NCBI RefSeq assembly: GCF_014673495.1
Contig: NZ_CP051006.1
Location: 2,418,001-2,482,000, forward strand
Source of the DNA: Streptomyces griseofuscus
Lineage (GTDB): Bacteria; Actinomycetota; Actinomycetes; Streptomycetales; Streptomycetaceae
Length of the DNA stretch: 64,000 nucleotides
Direction: 5' to 3'
Shown: one piece after another, positions 26,145 to 34,627 of the stretch
Position numbering within the stretch: the first letter of the stretch is position 1
Layout: each line of letters opens with the position of its first letter
Translations under genes and position numbers: made by a program
The notes under the pieces: model-generated
What the model saw: the letters and a program-made list of their open reading frames with translations, nothing else
The model's database searches: none
What the model was told of the DNA's origin: nothing

Positions 26145-26601
26145 GGAGATTCCCCCGATGAGTGGTGAAGGACCGAGGCGCGGTGGCCTCGGTCGAGATC
26201 GTGCCGTTCGTGTTCCGCAGGTCTGTGATCCGCGGGTCTGTGATCCGCGGGTCTGTGATCCGCGGGTCTGTGATCCGCGGGTCTGTGATCCGTAGGTCTG
26301 TGATCCGCGGTTCTGCGCTCCGCGGGTCCGTGGTTCTCCTCGCCCTGGCCCGGCCGCTAGTCAGGCGGCGGGATGCGCGCGAAGTCGTACGGCGGGTGTG
26401 CGAAGCCGGGCGACGGGGTGCACGCGAACTCGCCGGAACCTGCGTGCGCGTGGTCCGAGAACTCGGTGGTCCGTGCCCTGCGTCGAGTTCACCACCCCCG
26501 GTCCCGGCGTCCCATGTGGTTCCACCGGCAGAACTGTCGTCCGCCATACTTCTGCCGGGGGCTCGCATCCGGACGGGCCGGACGGTCAGGGGACTTCGAC
26601 G
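26145..26601. other. Divergent intergenic region with tandem repeats
   Basis: About 457 bp lie between the DUF4232 gene (minus) and the NB-ARC regulator (plus). It contains the 15-bp array at 26220-26324; the rest is without clear hairpins. Open frames crossing it translate the repeat as Val-Ile-Arg-Gly-Ser or Ile-Thr-Asp-Pro-Arg and have no start signals or family features, so I call no gene here. Confidence 0.5.
26220..26324. repeat. Seven tandem copies of a 15-bp unit
   Basis: The unit GGTCTGTGATCCGCG occurs as four perfect copies (26220-26279), a fifth ending GTA, a sixth perfect, and a seventh degenerate. TGTGATCC inside each unit is an AT-richer core within GC-rich surroundings. The position in a divergent promoter region makes a multi-site protein-binding array possible. 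Confidence 0.92.
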
Positions 26602-28965
26602 GTGCGCGACGGCACGCCTCTCACGGGAGACTTCGGGCAGCGGCTGCGCCATCTACGGACCCGCGCCGGGCTGAGCCAGGAGGCTCTCTCGCACACCGCA
26701 GGGGTGAGCGTGCGGGCCCTGGCCGACATGGAGCGCGGGCGTACCCGAGGACCGCAGCGTCGTACGGTCCAGGTACTCGCCGAAGCCCTGGGCCTGGACG
26801 ACGCCGAGGCGGCCGATCTGGAGAAGTCCGCCGCCGTTGGCCGTCCGCGCCCCCGCACCGCCACCGGCCCGGCCGCCCCTGGCGCCCTGGCGCTGCCCCG
26901 CGACATCAAGGACTTCACCGCCCGCGGCCCGGCCCTCGCCGCACTGCTGGAGCTGGCGCAGGACACCGGTCCCGACCGGCCGGGGGTCAGCGTGGTCACC
27001 GGTCAACCCGGCCTGGGGAAAACCGCGTTCGCGGTGCACGCCGCGCACCGGCTCGCCCCGCACTTCCCGGACGGGCAGTTCGCGCTGGACCTGCACGGCA
27101 TGGATCCCGAGCCGACCACCCCCCGGGACGCGCTCGCCCGGCTGCTGGGCGCGCTGGGCATCGCCGACGCCGCGATACCGGCCGGCACCGACGACCGCGC
27201 GGGCCTGTGGCGGTCCATGACCGGCGACCGGCGGATGCTCCTGCTGCTGGACAACGCCGTCGGCGAATCCCAGGTCGGCCCGCTGCTGCCCGGCGCCGGG
27301 CCTGCGCTGACCATCGTCACCAGCCGGCACTCCCTGGCGGGTCTGGAATCCGTCCACCGCACCGATCTGGCCCTGCTGCGGCGCGAGGAGGCGGTCGAAC
27401 TCCTGACCCTCATCATCGGCCCGGAGCGAGTGCGGGCGGAGGCCCAGGCCGCGCGCGACCTCGCCGACCTGTGCGGCCATCTGCCGCTGGCCGTGCGGAT
27501 CGCCGGGCAACGGCTCCTCAGCCGCCCGCACGAACGCCTGGGCAAGCTCGTCGCCCGCCTCGCCGCCGAGGGCCGCCGACTGGACGGCCTCCAGGCCGGA
27601 AGCCTGCGGGTACGCGCCGCGTTCGCCCTCTCGTACCGCCAACTGCACACGGACACACGGACGTTCCTGCGCCGCGCCGCACTGGCCGCCGGGGCGGACT
27701 TCAGCCCCGAGACCGGCGCGCTGCTGGCCGGGCTGCCCTACGACGACGCCGTCGCCTGCGCCGAGGAACTGACCGACGCCGGGCTGTTGCAGAGCGATGC
27801 CGCCGCCGAGCGGTACCGCTTCCACGACCTGCTCAGGCTCTACGCGGCCGAACAGGTGGCGATCGAGGACGGCCCCGAGATCCGCGACGCCGCCCTCGAC
27901 CGGACCACACGGTGGATGCTGCGCCGGGCCACCGCCGCCGCGCAGCACTTCGACGTGGCGCACGAGGGGAGCCCGCCGGACGGTGCGCAAGACGGCGACC
28001 CCGAGCCGCACGGCGACCCCGACCCGGACGGAGCCCCCGCAGGCCGGGAGGAGGCGCGGGCCTGGCTGGAGGCCGAGCGCGCCCAGTGGCTCGCCGCGCT
28101 GCGCCGGGCCCACGAGACCGGCCGTCACCAGCAGGTCCTGGACACGGCGCAGGCCATGCACTGGTTCTCCGACATCAACCAGCACTGGGAGCAGTGGGTG
28201 GAGGTGTTCCAGCGCTCCGCCGACTCCGCGCGCCTGCTGGGCAGCAGAAGGGACGAGGCGATCCACCTCAACTACCTCGCCTGGTCCTACAACATGTGCG
28301 TGCACGACCCCCACAACGCGCTGACCTCCGCCGACGCCGCGCTCGCGGCGGCCCGTGACTGCGGGGACGGCCTTCAGGAGGGCTGGGCGCTCGGCTACGG
28401 CGCGGGCGCGCTGCACCGGCAGGGCCTGGTACCGGAGGCGCAGGCGCGGTTGCGGGCGGCGGCCGACTGCCTGGCCTCGCAGAAGTCCGCGCAGGCCCGG
28501 CTGGCCGAGCTGACGATCCTCAACTCCCTGGGCACCCTGCTCCGTCAGGCCGGTCAGCCGGTGGAGGCCCTGGAGACCCATCGTCGTAGCGAGCGGATCT
28601 GCCGCGCGGGGATCCCGGGCCGTACGGACGAGCTGATCGCGCTGTACCACGCGGTCGCCCGCCAGCAGATCGGCAACGACCTGGCCGCCCTGGAACGCTG
28701 GTCCGAGGCCGAGCCCCCGCTCCGCCAGGCCCTCGCCGCCTTCGAGACCGCCCAGATGCCCGCGTGGGCCGGCCCTGCCCGCCTCGATCTGGGCCATGTC
28801 CTCAGTGCGCTGGGCCATCCGGAGGCCCGGGCGACCCTCCTCGCCGCGCGCGACGACCTCACCGGTCTGCGCAGCCCGCGCCAGGCGGAGGCCACGGCGG
28901 CCTTGGAGACGTTGTCGGCCTTGTCGGCCTTGTCGGCCTCGGAGGAGACCACGGACGCGAGGTGA
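26602..28965 (+). CDS. XRE-HTH / NB-ARC / TPR transcriptional regulator
   Basis: This encodes 787 residues. GTG 26602 has AGGGGA about eight bases upstream; the open frame upstream of it runs through the repeats and is not coding. The N-terminus is an XRE helix-turn-helix (FGQRLRHLRTRAGLSQEALS ... GVSVRALADMERGRTRGPQ). The NB-ARC NTPase follows, with Walker A TGQPGLGKTAF (about 133-143), Walker B MLLLLDNAV, the sensor ALTIVTSRHSLAGL, and GLPLA-like CGHLPLAVRIAG. The C-terminal 330 residues are TPR-like helices. This is the XRE variant of the SARP/LuxR-type AfsR-like regulators of Streptomyces, which act as ATP-dependent switches. Target genes are unknown. It may control its own repeat-containing upstream region. 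Confidence 0.9.
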   Translation: MRDGTPLTGDFGQRLRHLRTRAGLSQEALSHTAGVSVRALADMERGRTRGPQRRTVQVLAEALGLDDAEAADLEKSAAVGRPRPRTATGPAAPGALALPRDIKDFTARGPALAALLELAQDTGPDRPGVSVVTGQPGLGKTAFAVHAAHRLAPHFPDGQFALDLHGMDPEPTTPRDALARLLGALGIADAAIPAGTDDRAGLWRSMTGDRRMLLLLDNAVGESQVGPLLPGAGPALTIVTSRHSLAGLESVHRTDLALLRREEAVELLTLIIGPERVRAEAQAARDLADLCGHLPLAVRIAGQRLLSRPHERLGKLVARLAAEGRRLDGLQAGSLRVRAAFALSYRQLHTDTRTFLRRAALAAGADFSPETGALLAGLPYDDAVACAEELTDAGLLQSDAAAERYRFHDLLRLYAAEQVAIEDGPEIRDAALDRTTRWMLRRATAAAQHFDVAHEGSPPDGAQDGDPEPHGDPDPDGAPAGREEARAWLEAERAQWLAALRRAHETGRHQQVLDTAQAMHWFSDINQHWEQWVEVFQRSADSARLLGSRRDEAIHLNYLAWSYNMCVHDPHNALTSADAALAAARDCGDGLQEGWALGYGAGALHRQGLVPEAQARLRAAADCLASQKSAQARLAELTILNSLGTLLRQAGQPVEALETHRRSERICRAGIPGRTDELIALYHAVARQQIGNDLAALERWSEAEPPLRQALAAFETAQMPAWAGPARLDLGHVLSALGHPEARATLLAARDDLTGLRSPRQAEATAALETLSALSALSASEETTDAR

Positions 28966-29010
28966 GGCGCGGCCGGTCGGCAGCGCCGCCGGGGGTGCCC
29001 AATTCCATGG

Positions 29011-29038
29011 AGCCGTCCGCTCGTTGCAGCGGGCGGCT
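29011..29038 (+). terminator. Terminator hairpin after the NB-ARC gene
   Basis: AGCCGTCCGCT (29011-29021) pairs with AGCGGGCGGCT (29028-29038), giving 11 bp with one G-U pair and a 6-nt loop, followed by TCGTC. It begins 46 bp past the stop at 28965. Confidence 0.65.
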
Positions 29039-29209
29039 TCGTCGCGATGACCGACCATGAAGTCATCCGGACGTTTGATCCAATGGTAAGAAACTCATTA
29101 AGGTCATGCTCCAACCCCCGTTTCGGTGCTCACTCAGACGGAGTGACAGCGGAGGGCCCCGCCCACCGCCGTGCTGGCAGGCGGCTGAAGGAGCAAGGAG
29201 TGAGCCCCT

Positions 29210-30247
29210 GTGGCCTCCCATCGACGACCGAAGCAGCCCAGCCGGACGCGTGTCACCGTACTGACCACCGCGGCAGCCGCGGCCGTGGCCCTGAGCGCGC
29301 AAGCCGCCAACGCCACACCGAGCCAGAAGCCCGGCAAGGACGAGGTCAAGGCGAAGGTCGACAAGCTCTACGAGCAGGCCGAACAGGCGACCGAGAAATA
29401 CAACGGGGCCAAGGAGAAGCAGCAGAAGCTCCAGAAGGAGATCTCCGCGATCCAGGACGGCGTCGCGCGCGGCCAGCAGGAGCTGAACAAGCTGCGTGAC
29501 GGACTGGGCTCGATGGCCAGCGCGCAGTACCGCTCCGGTGGTCTCGATGCCTCCGTCCAGCTCTTCCTCTCCTCCGACCCGGACGACTTCCTGGACAAGG
29601 CCTCCACGCTCGACCAGTTGAGCGGCCAGCAGGTCTCCGCCCTGAAGAAGATCCAGGCGAAGCAGCGCACGCTCGCCCAGCAGCGCGCCGAGGCCACCGA
29701 GAAGCTCAAGGACCTGGCCACCACCCGTACCGAGCTGGGCCACAAGAAGCAGGAGATGCAGGGCAAGCTCGCCGAGGCGCAGAAGCTCCTCAACACCCTG
29801 ACCGCCAAGGAGAAGTCGGCCCTCGCCCACGAACAGCAGCGGGCCAGCCGCTCCGCCACCGAACGGGTACAGCTCGGCAACGAGAACTCCGCCTCGGGCC
29901 GGGCCGCCGCCGCTTTCGCCGCCGCCCAGACCCAGCTCGGCAAGCCCTACTTCCGCGGCGCCACCGGCACCGCCTCCTACGACTGCTCGGGCCTGACCTC
30001 CTGGGCCTACGCACAGGCCGGCGTCCACATACCGCGCACCTCCGAGGAACAGGCGGGCATCGGCACCCGCCTCACCCGAAGCCAGCTCCAGGTCGGCGAC
30101 CTGGTCTTCTTCTTCAACGACCTCCACCACGTCGGCCTCTACGCCGGCAACGGCCAAATCCTCCACGCCCCCCGCACGGGCACGGTCGTTCGCTACGAGT
30201 CGATGGACACCATCGGCGGACCGTTCATGTTCGGGGTGCGGGTCTGA
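29210..30247 (+). CDS. Secreted NlpC/P60 peptidoglycan endopeptidase with coiled coil
   Basis: This encodes 345 residues from GTG 29210 with AAGGAG nine bases upstream. A basic signal peptide (MASHRRPKQPSRTRV...SAQAANA) precedes a coiled-coil region of about 190 residues (EVKAKVDKLYEQAEQAT through KLAEAQKLLNTL). The C-terminal 110 residues form the NlpC/P60 domain: catalytic Cys259 in YDCSGLTSWAY, His307 in HHVGLYAG, and a third polar residue in ILHAPRTG. The layout matches RipA/CwlO-type D,L-endopeptidases that split muropeptides during growth and sporulation, with the coiled coil regulating activity. The AT-rich stretch at 29080-29100 upstream probably holds the promoter. Confidence 0.93.
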   Translation: MASHRRPKQPSRTRVTVLTTAAAAAVALSAQAANATPSQKPGKDEVKAKVDKLYEQAEQATEKYNGAKEKQQKLQKEISAIQDGVARGQQELNKLRDGLGSMASAQYRSGGLDASVQLFLSSDPDDFLDKASTLDQLSGQQVSALKKIQAKQRTLAQQRAEATEKLKDLATTRTELGHKKQEMQGKLAEAQKLLNTLTAKEKSALAHEQQRASRSATERVQLGNENSASGRAAAAFAAAQTQLGKPYFRGATGTASYDCSGLTSWAYAQAGVHIPRTSEEQAGIGTRLTRSQLQVGDLVFFFNDLHHVGLYAGNGQILHAPRTGTVVRYESMDTIGGPFMFGVRV

Positions 30248-30483
30248 ACCACGGCCTGGCTGTGGGTTCCGATCAGAGATGTCACTGTCGAAGTGATCTG
30301 TCATCAACTGGTCAGTCGACACGCTCTGTTCGGCCCCCGCCAGGCCAGGACCGTTTGTGGCGCCCTGCCGCGCGGATCATGTCGTCCGCCTCGGGGCCGC
30401 GTAACCGGACTGCTGCCGGGCAGCCTCGGCAGGGACGCCCCGGAATGCCAGCGTGTCGCGGCCGGAGATCATCCCGGCGCGAG

Positions 30484-31151
30484 GTAACCGACCGGCTGCG
30501 GACCGCAGGCCACGGCGTGTACCCGGCGACCCTGACGAACCTGGGCGAGCGGGCCCACCTCGGCGGCGTCGACACCGGCCTCGGCACGCACATCACCGAC
30601 GTTGTCAACGTCATCCTGCACGAGGACCTGCGCGACGTGGTTCTGTCCGGCCACAGCTACGCCGGGACCGTCCTGCCGGGTCTCGCCGACCGGGTGCTCG
30701 CCACGCGGGTGTACGTCGGCTCGGCCCCCACCGCCGACGGGGAGTCGCACTTCGGCATCCACCCGGCCGAGGCCATCGAGGGGATGGCCCGGGCACGTCC
30801 GCGAGCACGGGGACGGCTGGCGCCTGCCCGCGCCGACTTCGCGGAGACGGCGGCGCACCCGGGCGGCGAGGGCTCACCGGGGAGCAGTGCCGGCTGATCC
30901 AGTCGCGAACGAGCGACCACCCGTTCGCGACCGTCACCGAGCCACTGGCGCTGACCGGCTCCGACACCTCGGAACACCGTCGGATCGTCATCACGTGCAA
31001 CGAATTCCGCGGACTCGCCGAGGCGGGCATCGGCCGCTAACAGCAGGCGGCCGCCGCACTGGAGATGCACCACCTCACTACCGGCCACTGGCCGATGTTC
31101 ACCGCACCGCAGGAGCTCGCCGACCTGCTGAACAGCGCCGCCAAGGCCTGA
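30484..31151 (+). pseudogene. Decayed alpha/beta hydrolase gene
   Basis: Recognisable fragments run in order but in different frames. VTDRLRTAGHGVYPATLTNL and GERAHLGG come first, then DLRDVVLSGHSYAGTVLPG with the Ser nucleophile elbow. Next are FATVTEPLALTGSDTSEH and, after an in-frame TAA (31038-31040), a conserved C-terminus HLTTGHWPMFTAPQELADLL. The N-terminal HGAW oxyanion region is missing. At least one frameshift and one nonsense codon separate the parts. The intact relatives are about 230-residue salicylate-esterase/MES-like hydrolases. It lies just left of the integration repeat, with another decayed gene after it. Confidence 0.7.
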
Positions 31152-31209
31152 CCGACACACCGCACGCAATTCGGCGAAGAAACAGGAGGGCGTTCAGGAC
31201 ATCGCCTCA

Positions 31210-31530
31210 GTGGCGCCCTACGAGAAGCGCGGCCGGGTCGCGTACGTCACCTCGGACCGCCCGGCCGTCCTGAACACCATGACCTGCGGCTGCACGAACA
31301 ACTGGCCGGGACCTGGCCCGGCTTCGGACAGGGCGAGGACTCCGGGTCGGCACCCCGGCGGGCGACATCGTGGTGGCCGGCGAACACGAGCTGGGCCCGG
31401 TCAGCGAGGTTGCCCCGGCCCGTGGACCTGGACGCCTGCGTCGAACGCTGGGGCGAGGACCTCGCCCCCGTGCCGCTGCGCCGCCCACCGGCCCTCACCA
31501 ACCGGCTGCTGAGCGTCGTAGACAACCTTC
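31210..31530 (+). pseudogene. Decayed enoyl-CoA hydratase/isomerase (crotonase) fragment
   Basis: GTG 31210 begins VAPYEKRGRVAYVTSDRPAV, then LNTMT, a typical crotonase N-terminus. The next helix, RLHEQLAGTW, is one frame away. After an apparent internal deletion, GDIVVAGEHELGPVSEV resembles the crotonase acetyl-CoA-binding strand, and CVERWGEDLAPVPLR resembles a C-terminal helix, again in other frames. About 320 bp remain of a gene normally near 780 bp, so it cannot be functional. The neighbouring decayed hydrolase suggests that a catabolic stretch eroded here. Confidence 0.55.
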
Positions 31531-31554
31531 CCGTAACACCCACACTTCGCGGTC

Positions 31555-31597
31555 GGCTCCAGAATCGCCACGCACTCCACATGATGCGTCATCGGAA
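31555..31597. repeat. Left 43-bp direct repeat (attachment-site candidate)
   Basis: This is identical over 43 bp, in the same orientation, to 47722-47764 inside the 3' end of the RNA methyltransferase gene. On the minus strand it codes the end of that protein (MTHHVECVAILEP). Identity stops sharply on both sides. It lies 230 bp left of the first island gene. Confidence 0.85.
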
Positions 31598-31827
31598 GCA
31601 TGTCCCCCGGGTGAACTCCGAGAAAAACGCAGGTCAGGTCCGTCCCTCGTCTCCGTCTTGGGGCCACCAGGTGCGAAGAGCGTCAGGTGGACGCCCAGTG
31701 ATCCCAGCAAGGAGTGCACCAGACGCCGTCCCCGTGGTCAGGTTCAGGCTTCGGCGCTCACACGAGGGAAGCATTGATCCTTATCAGCGTCGATCGTTTG
31801 GGACGCCCCATTCAGGCGGCACCTCGC

Positions 31828-34596
31828 TCAGGAAGCGGATGACGTACTCCCCGCTGACTTCGTTCCGGCCACCGGAAGCACGTACTCACCGGCGAGACGC
31901 GCCCAGTGCAGCGGGAGAGGCCGGGCGAGCGGCGGGTAGTCGTCGTGGTAACGCAGCTGGTGCGTGAGCGTCGCCCACTCCGCCGGCCGGTCGGGCGGGT
32001 CACCCGCACGCCCCGAGTCCGTCAGCGCCTTCTCCGACAGACAGCCGAGCACGGTGATCTCCAGTTGCCCGGGGTTCCACGCGGTCTTCCCAGGCGCTGT
32101 CCGGCCCTGTGCCGTGGGCACCAGCTTCATGAGCCCCTTCGGCAGTTTCGCCACCGTGTGCGGCTTCGAGGCCGTACTCGCGAAGACACGGCCCTGCGTA
32201 TCCGCCGTCCCCCACACACCCTCGGCGAAGCCGACCCCGTCCTCGGTGTCGTAGGCATACCACTCCGCCACTTCACCCCGGGCGTTGGCGTCCCGTACGA
32301 GCAGCACCCGCAGGTCGTGGCCGTAGAGCGTGTGCCGTTGGGCGGGTTCGGCCCCGAAGCCGAGCGTGTCGCGGTCCAGTGCACCGTTGCGCAGGCCAGG
32401 CCAGCACTGGCGCAGATTGCCGGCGTCCGCCAGCAGCAGCGTCGGGCGGTCGCGGAGCTGGAAGAGCAGGGTCCGGATCTGCCGCTCGGTCTCCCGCTGC
32501 CTGTCCTGCTCCACGCCCGGGCGGGCAGCGGGCCGGGATCCTCCCGGAGCTGCCGAGTCATCGACGAGCTTCCCCGTGCCGGTCTCCTTCCCGCCGCTCG
32601 CCGCCGGTTCCCGTGCCTGGGAGAGCAGCATCAACAGCTTCGGATACGGCACCCATTCGGCTCGTTCTGCGTCCCACCCCTCGATGACGCCCGGTCCGTC
32701 CCCGGGCCGCACCCGCACCGCTACCAGCCGGTGGACGGGGCATCGCGTGGGCCCCTTCCTGGTGTGGCGTACGAGCCAGAGCGCCGCGTACTGAAGGTCG
32801 CCCGGAATGCCGGCTCCCACCCGATGGGCGGGCGGGCTGATCGCGCCCAGCTGCCGGAAGGCGTCCAGCCAGGTCCACCTGGCCCGGTGTTCCAGAGCGC
32901 TGTCGGTGTCGTCGGGCGAGTTCACGAACTGGGTCAGCCGTCCCTGCCGTGCCCAGGCGATGCGCAGCGCGTGCTTGGGGTCGGAGTCCGGGGCGGCGGC
33001 GAAGCGCTCCTTGCCGGCGATCTCCGTGATCACGACTCCGGCCCCGCCGAGAAGCGGGTCCGCCCGGTCCGCCACGAGCCCGCAGCGCCCTTCGATGGCC
33101 TCGGCCAGCCGGACGGCCCTGAGGCGCCCGCGGGCTCGGGTGGTCGGCAGGGCGTCGGCCAAGGGCCCCGCGGGCCGGGCCCGGACGCGGATGTCGACCC
33201 CCTCGCACTGCCACTGCCAGGTCTCCCCGTCGGCCGACGGCACTTGCTGCCCGGCGGGAAGACCAATGAGCTTGGGCAGCTCGGCGAGCAGCGCCGCACG
33301 GGTTTCCGGGGCCTGCCAGAAGACATCGATCTCCAGAGGGCGGCCGTTCAGTGCGCGTGTCAGCGCCGCCCGCCGTTGCAGAGCCAGTTGGGCGTCGCGA
33401 ACGCCCGGGACGCGTCCGGCGCCGGAACGGGGCAGCAGGGAGGGGGTGTTGCTCCGGGAGACGCGCGTGAGGTCGGGGACCCGGGTCAGCAGGGGGCGCA
33501 GCCCTTCCTCGACCCAGGCGTCCAGATCCGCCCGCTCCCGTGGCATCAGCCCGGGTCCGACCTCGTGCGGGCCGATCGACGGGTGGTAGACGATGCCGGC
33601 GGCCACGTCCCCGGAACCGTTGATCCAGCGTTCGGGGTCGGAGAAGAGCGCTTCGGGCCGGGGATAGCTGCGCACGATGTCCAGCTCGGGCACGAGCGGT
33701 GCGGGGCTGTGCCAGCGCCAGGCCAGTTCCTTCGATCGCCGGTCGTAACCCAGCGTGTTCACCATCAGCCGGTGGCCCCGGTCCGGCCCTTCCGGCCACG
33801 GCAGTGGAGCGTCGAGCAGGACGGTCGTACCGCCGAACTGGTGGGGACGTACATCCAGTCGGGTGGCCCACCGGCGTACCTGGGTGGACACATGGACGCG
33901 GAACCGTGGGGCGAACGGCACGGTGTGGACGGTGATGGTGAGGCAGGCCGAGTAGTACCAGGTCTGCCGTCGGTGCTCGTATCGCTGAGGCGGCCAGGAG
34001 ACAAGTCGCGCGCCGTCCCCCGAGCTCTCGACGCGGAAGTGGAGTGTGGCGCCGCCCGTGGGGAACGTCCGGGCGGCCAGCCGGAAGGCGATCCACTCGG
34101 GCAGCAGGCTGTAGAGCCGCGCGGCGGGTTCGGCGGTTCCGCCTGCCGAGAGCACGCTCTCGGCGAGGTCGACCGGCTCCGTCTCCCAGACGGGCAGACA
34201 TACCGTCTCGGCCGCGTCACCGGAGCGGAGCCTCTCCTCGAGATCGGCGCCCTCCGAGTCGTCGTCCTCCCGGTGCATTCCCGCCACCCACGCTCCTACC
34301 ACCGGGGCCAGCACGTCCGGCGGGACGGCTTCCCGCGCGTAGAGCCACGGCAGACGGCCATCCGCCCCGGCGTTGCGGCCGGTCGCGATGACGCCTGGCG
34401 CCATCGCCTGGAGCAGGGAGTTGAGCCTGCGCACGGGGAGCCGGTGGGGGTGGACGGAGTTCTTGTCCGCCTCGGCATGCATCCTGGTGAGCTCGGCGTG
34501 CAGGTCCTCGCCGAGCCGCAGCACTTTCATCTCCTCCCGCCAGGGTCCGTGGAGCGGGTCGGGTTCGTAGGCCGCGACGCGAATGTGGTGGTACAC
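31828..34596 (-). CDS. pPIWI-RE-type protein with RNase H/PIWI-like domain
   Basis: This encodes 922 residues from GTG 34596, with a perfect AGGAGG seven bases upstream. The first 450 residues are a mixed region (VAAYEPDPLHGPWREEMKVL, and later LPEWIAFRLAARTFP and ATLHFRVESSG) of the type seen in the N-terminal X module of pPIWI-RE proteins. The C-terminal half has PTLLLADAGNLRQCWPGL, TLYGHDLRVLLVRDA and LTHQLRYHDDYPPLARPLPLHW, matching the MID and RNase H-like pPIWI-RE parts as I know them. Family knowledge: these prokaryotic Argonaute relatives sit with a DinG helicase and a REase-like protein and are thought to act on R-loops or plasmid/phage nucleic acid. Last gene of the four-gene operon. 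The exact catalytic residues were not assigned. Confidence 0.75.
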   Translation of the reverse strand: MYHHIRVAAYEPDPLHGPWREEMKVLRLGEDLHAELTRMHAEADKNSVHPHRLPVRRLNSLLQAMAPGVIATGRNAGADGRLPWLYAREAVPPDVLAPVVGAWVAGMHREDDDSEGADLEERLRSGDAAETVCLPVWETEPVDLAESVLSAGGTAEPAARLYSLLPEWIAFRLAARTFPTGGATLHFRVESSGDGARLVSWPPQRYEHRRQTWYYSACLTITVHTVPFAPRFRVHVSTQVRRWATRLDVRPHQFGGTTVLLDAPLPWPEGPDRGHRLMVNTLGYDRRSKELAWRWHSPAPLVPELDIVRSYPRPEALFSDPERWINGSGDVAAGIVYHPSIGPHEVGPGLMPRERADLDAWVEEGLRPLLTRVPDLTRVSRSNTPSLLPRSGAGRVPGVRDAQLALQRRAALTRALNGRPLEIDVFWQAPETRAALLAELPKLIGLPAGQQVPSADGETWQWQCEGVDIRVRARPAGPLADALPTTRARGRLRAVRLAEAIEGRCGLVADRADPLLGGAGVVITEIAGKERFAAAPDSDPKHALRIAWARQGRLTQFVNSPDDTDSALEHRARWTWLDAFRQLGAISPPAHRVGAGIPGDLQYAALWLVRHTRKGPTRCPVHRLVAVRVRPGDGPGVIEGWDAERAEWVPYPKLLMLLSQAREPAASGGKETGTGKLVDDSAAPGGSRPAARPGVEQDRQRETERQIRTLLFQLRDRPTLLLADAGNLRQCWPGLRNGALDRDTLGFGAEPAQRHTLYGHDLRVLLVRDANARGEVAEWYAYDTEDGVGFAEGVWGTADTQGRVFASTASKPHTVAKLPKGLMKLVPTAQGRTAPGKTAWNPGQLEITVLGCLSEKALTDSGRAGDPPDRPAEWATLTHQLRYHDDYPPLARPLPLHWARLAGEYVLPVAGTKSAGSTSSAS

Positions 34597-34627
34597 GGAA
34601 TTACCTCCTGGGACAGGGGATCGGCGC

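Noticed and set aside
26162..26674. Open frame with Val-Ile-Arg-Gly-Ser repeats
   Set aside because: It is the 15-bp repeat read through; no ribosome site, and the opposite strand is equally open.
28966..29209. c-di-AMP (ydaO-type) riboswitch upstream of the NlpC/P60 gene
   Set aside because: Such switches are common before Streptomyces cell-wall hydrolase genes, but the conserved core and junction motifs were not found.
31495..31719. Minus-strand frames around the left repeat as a real gene
   Set aside because: Only the 43-bp methyltransferase-derived part is recognisable; the rest does not match that protein or any family.
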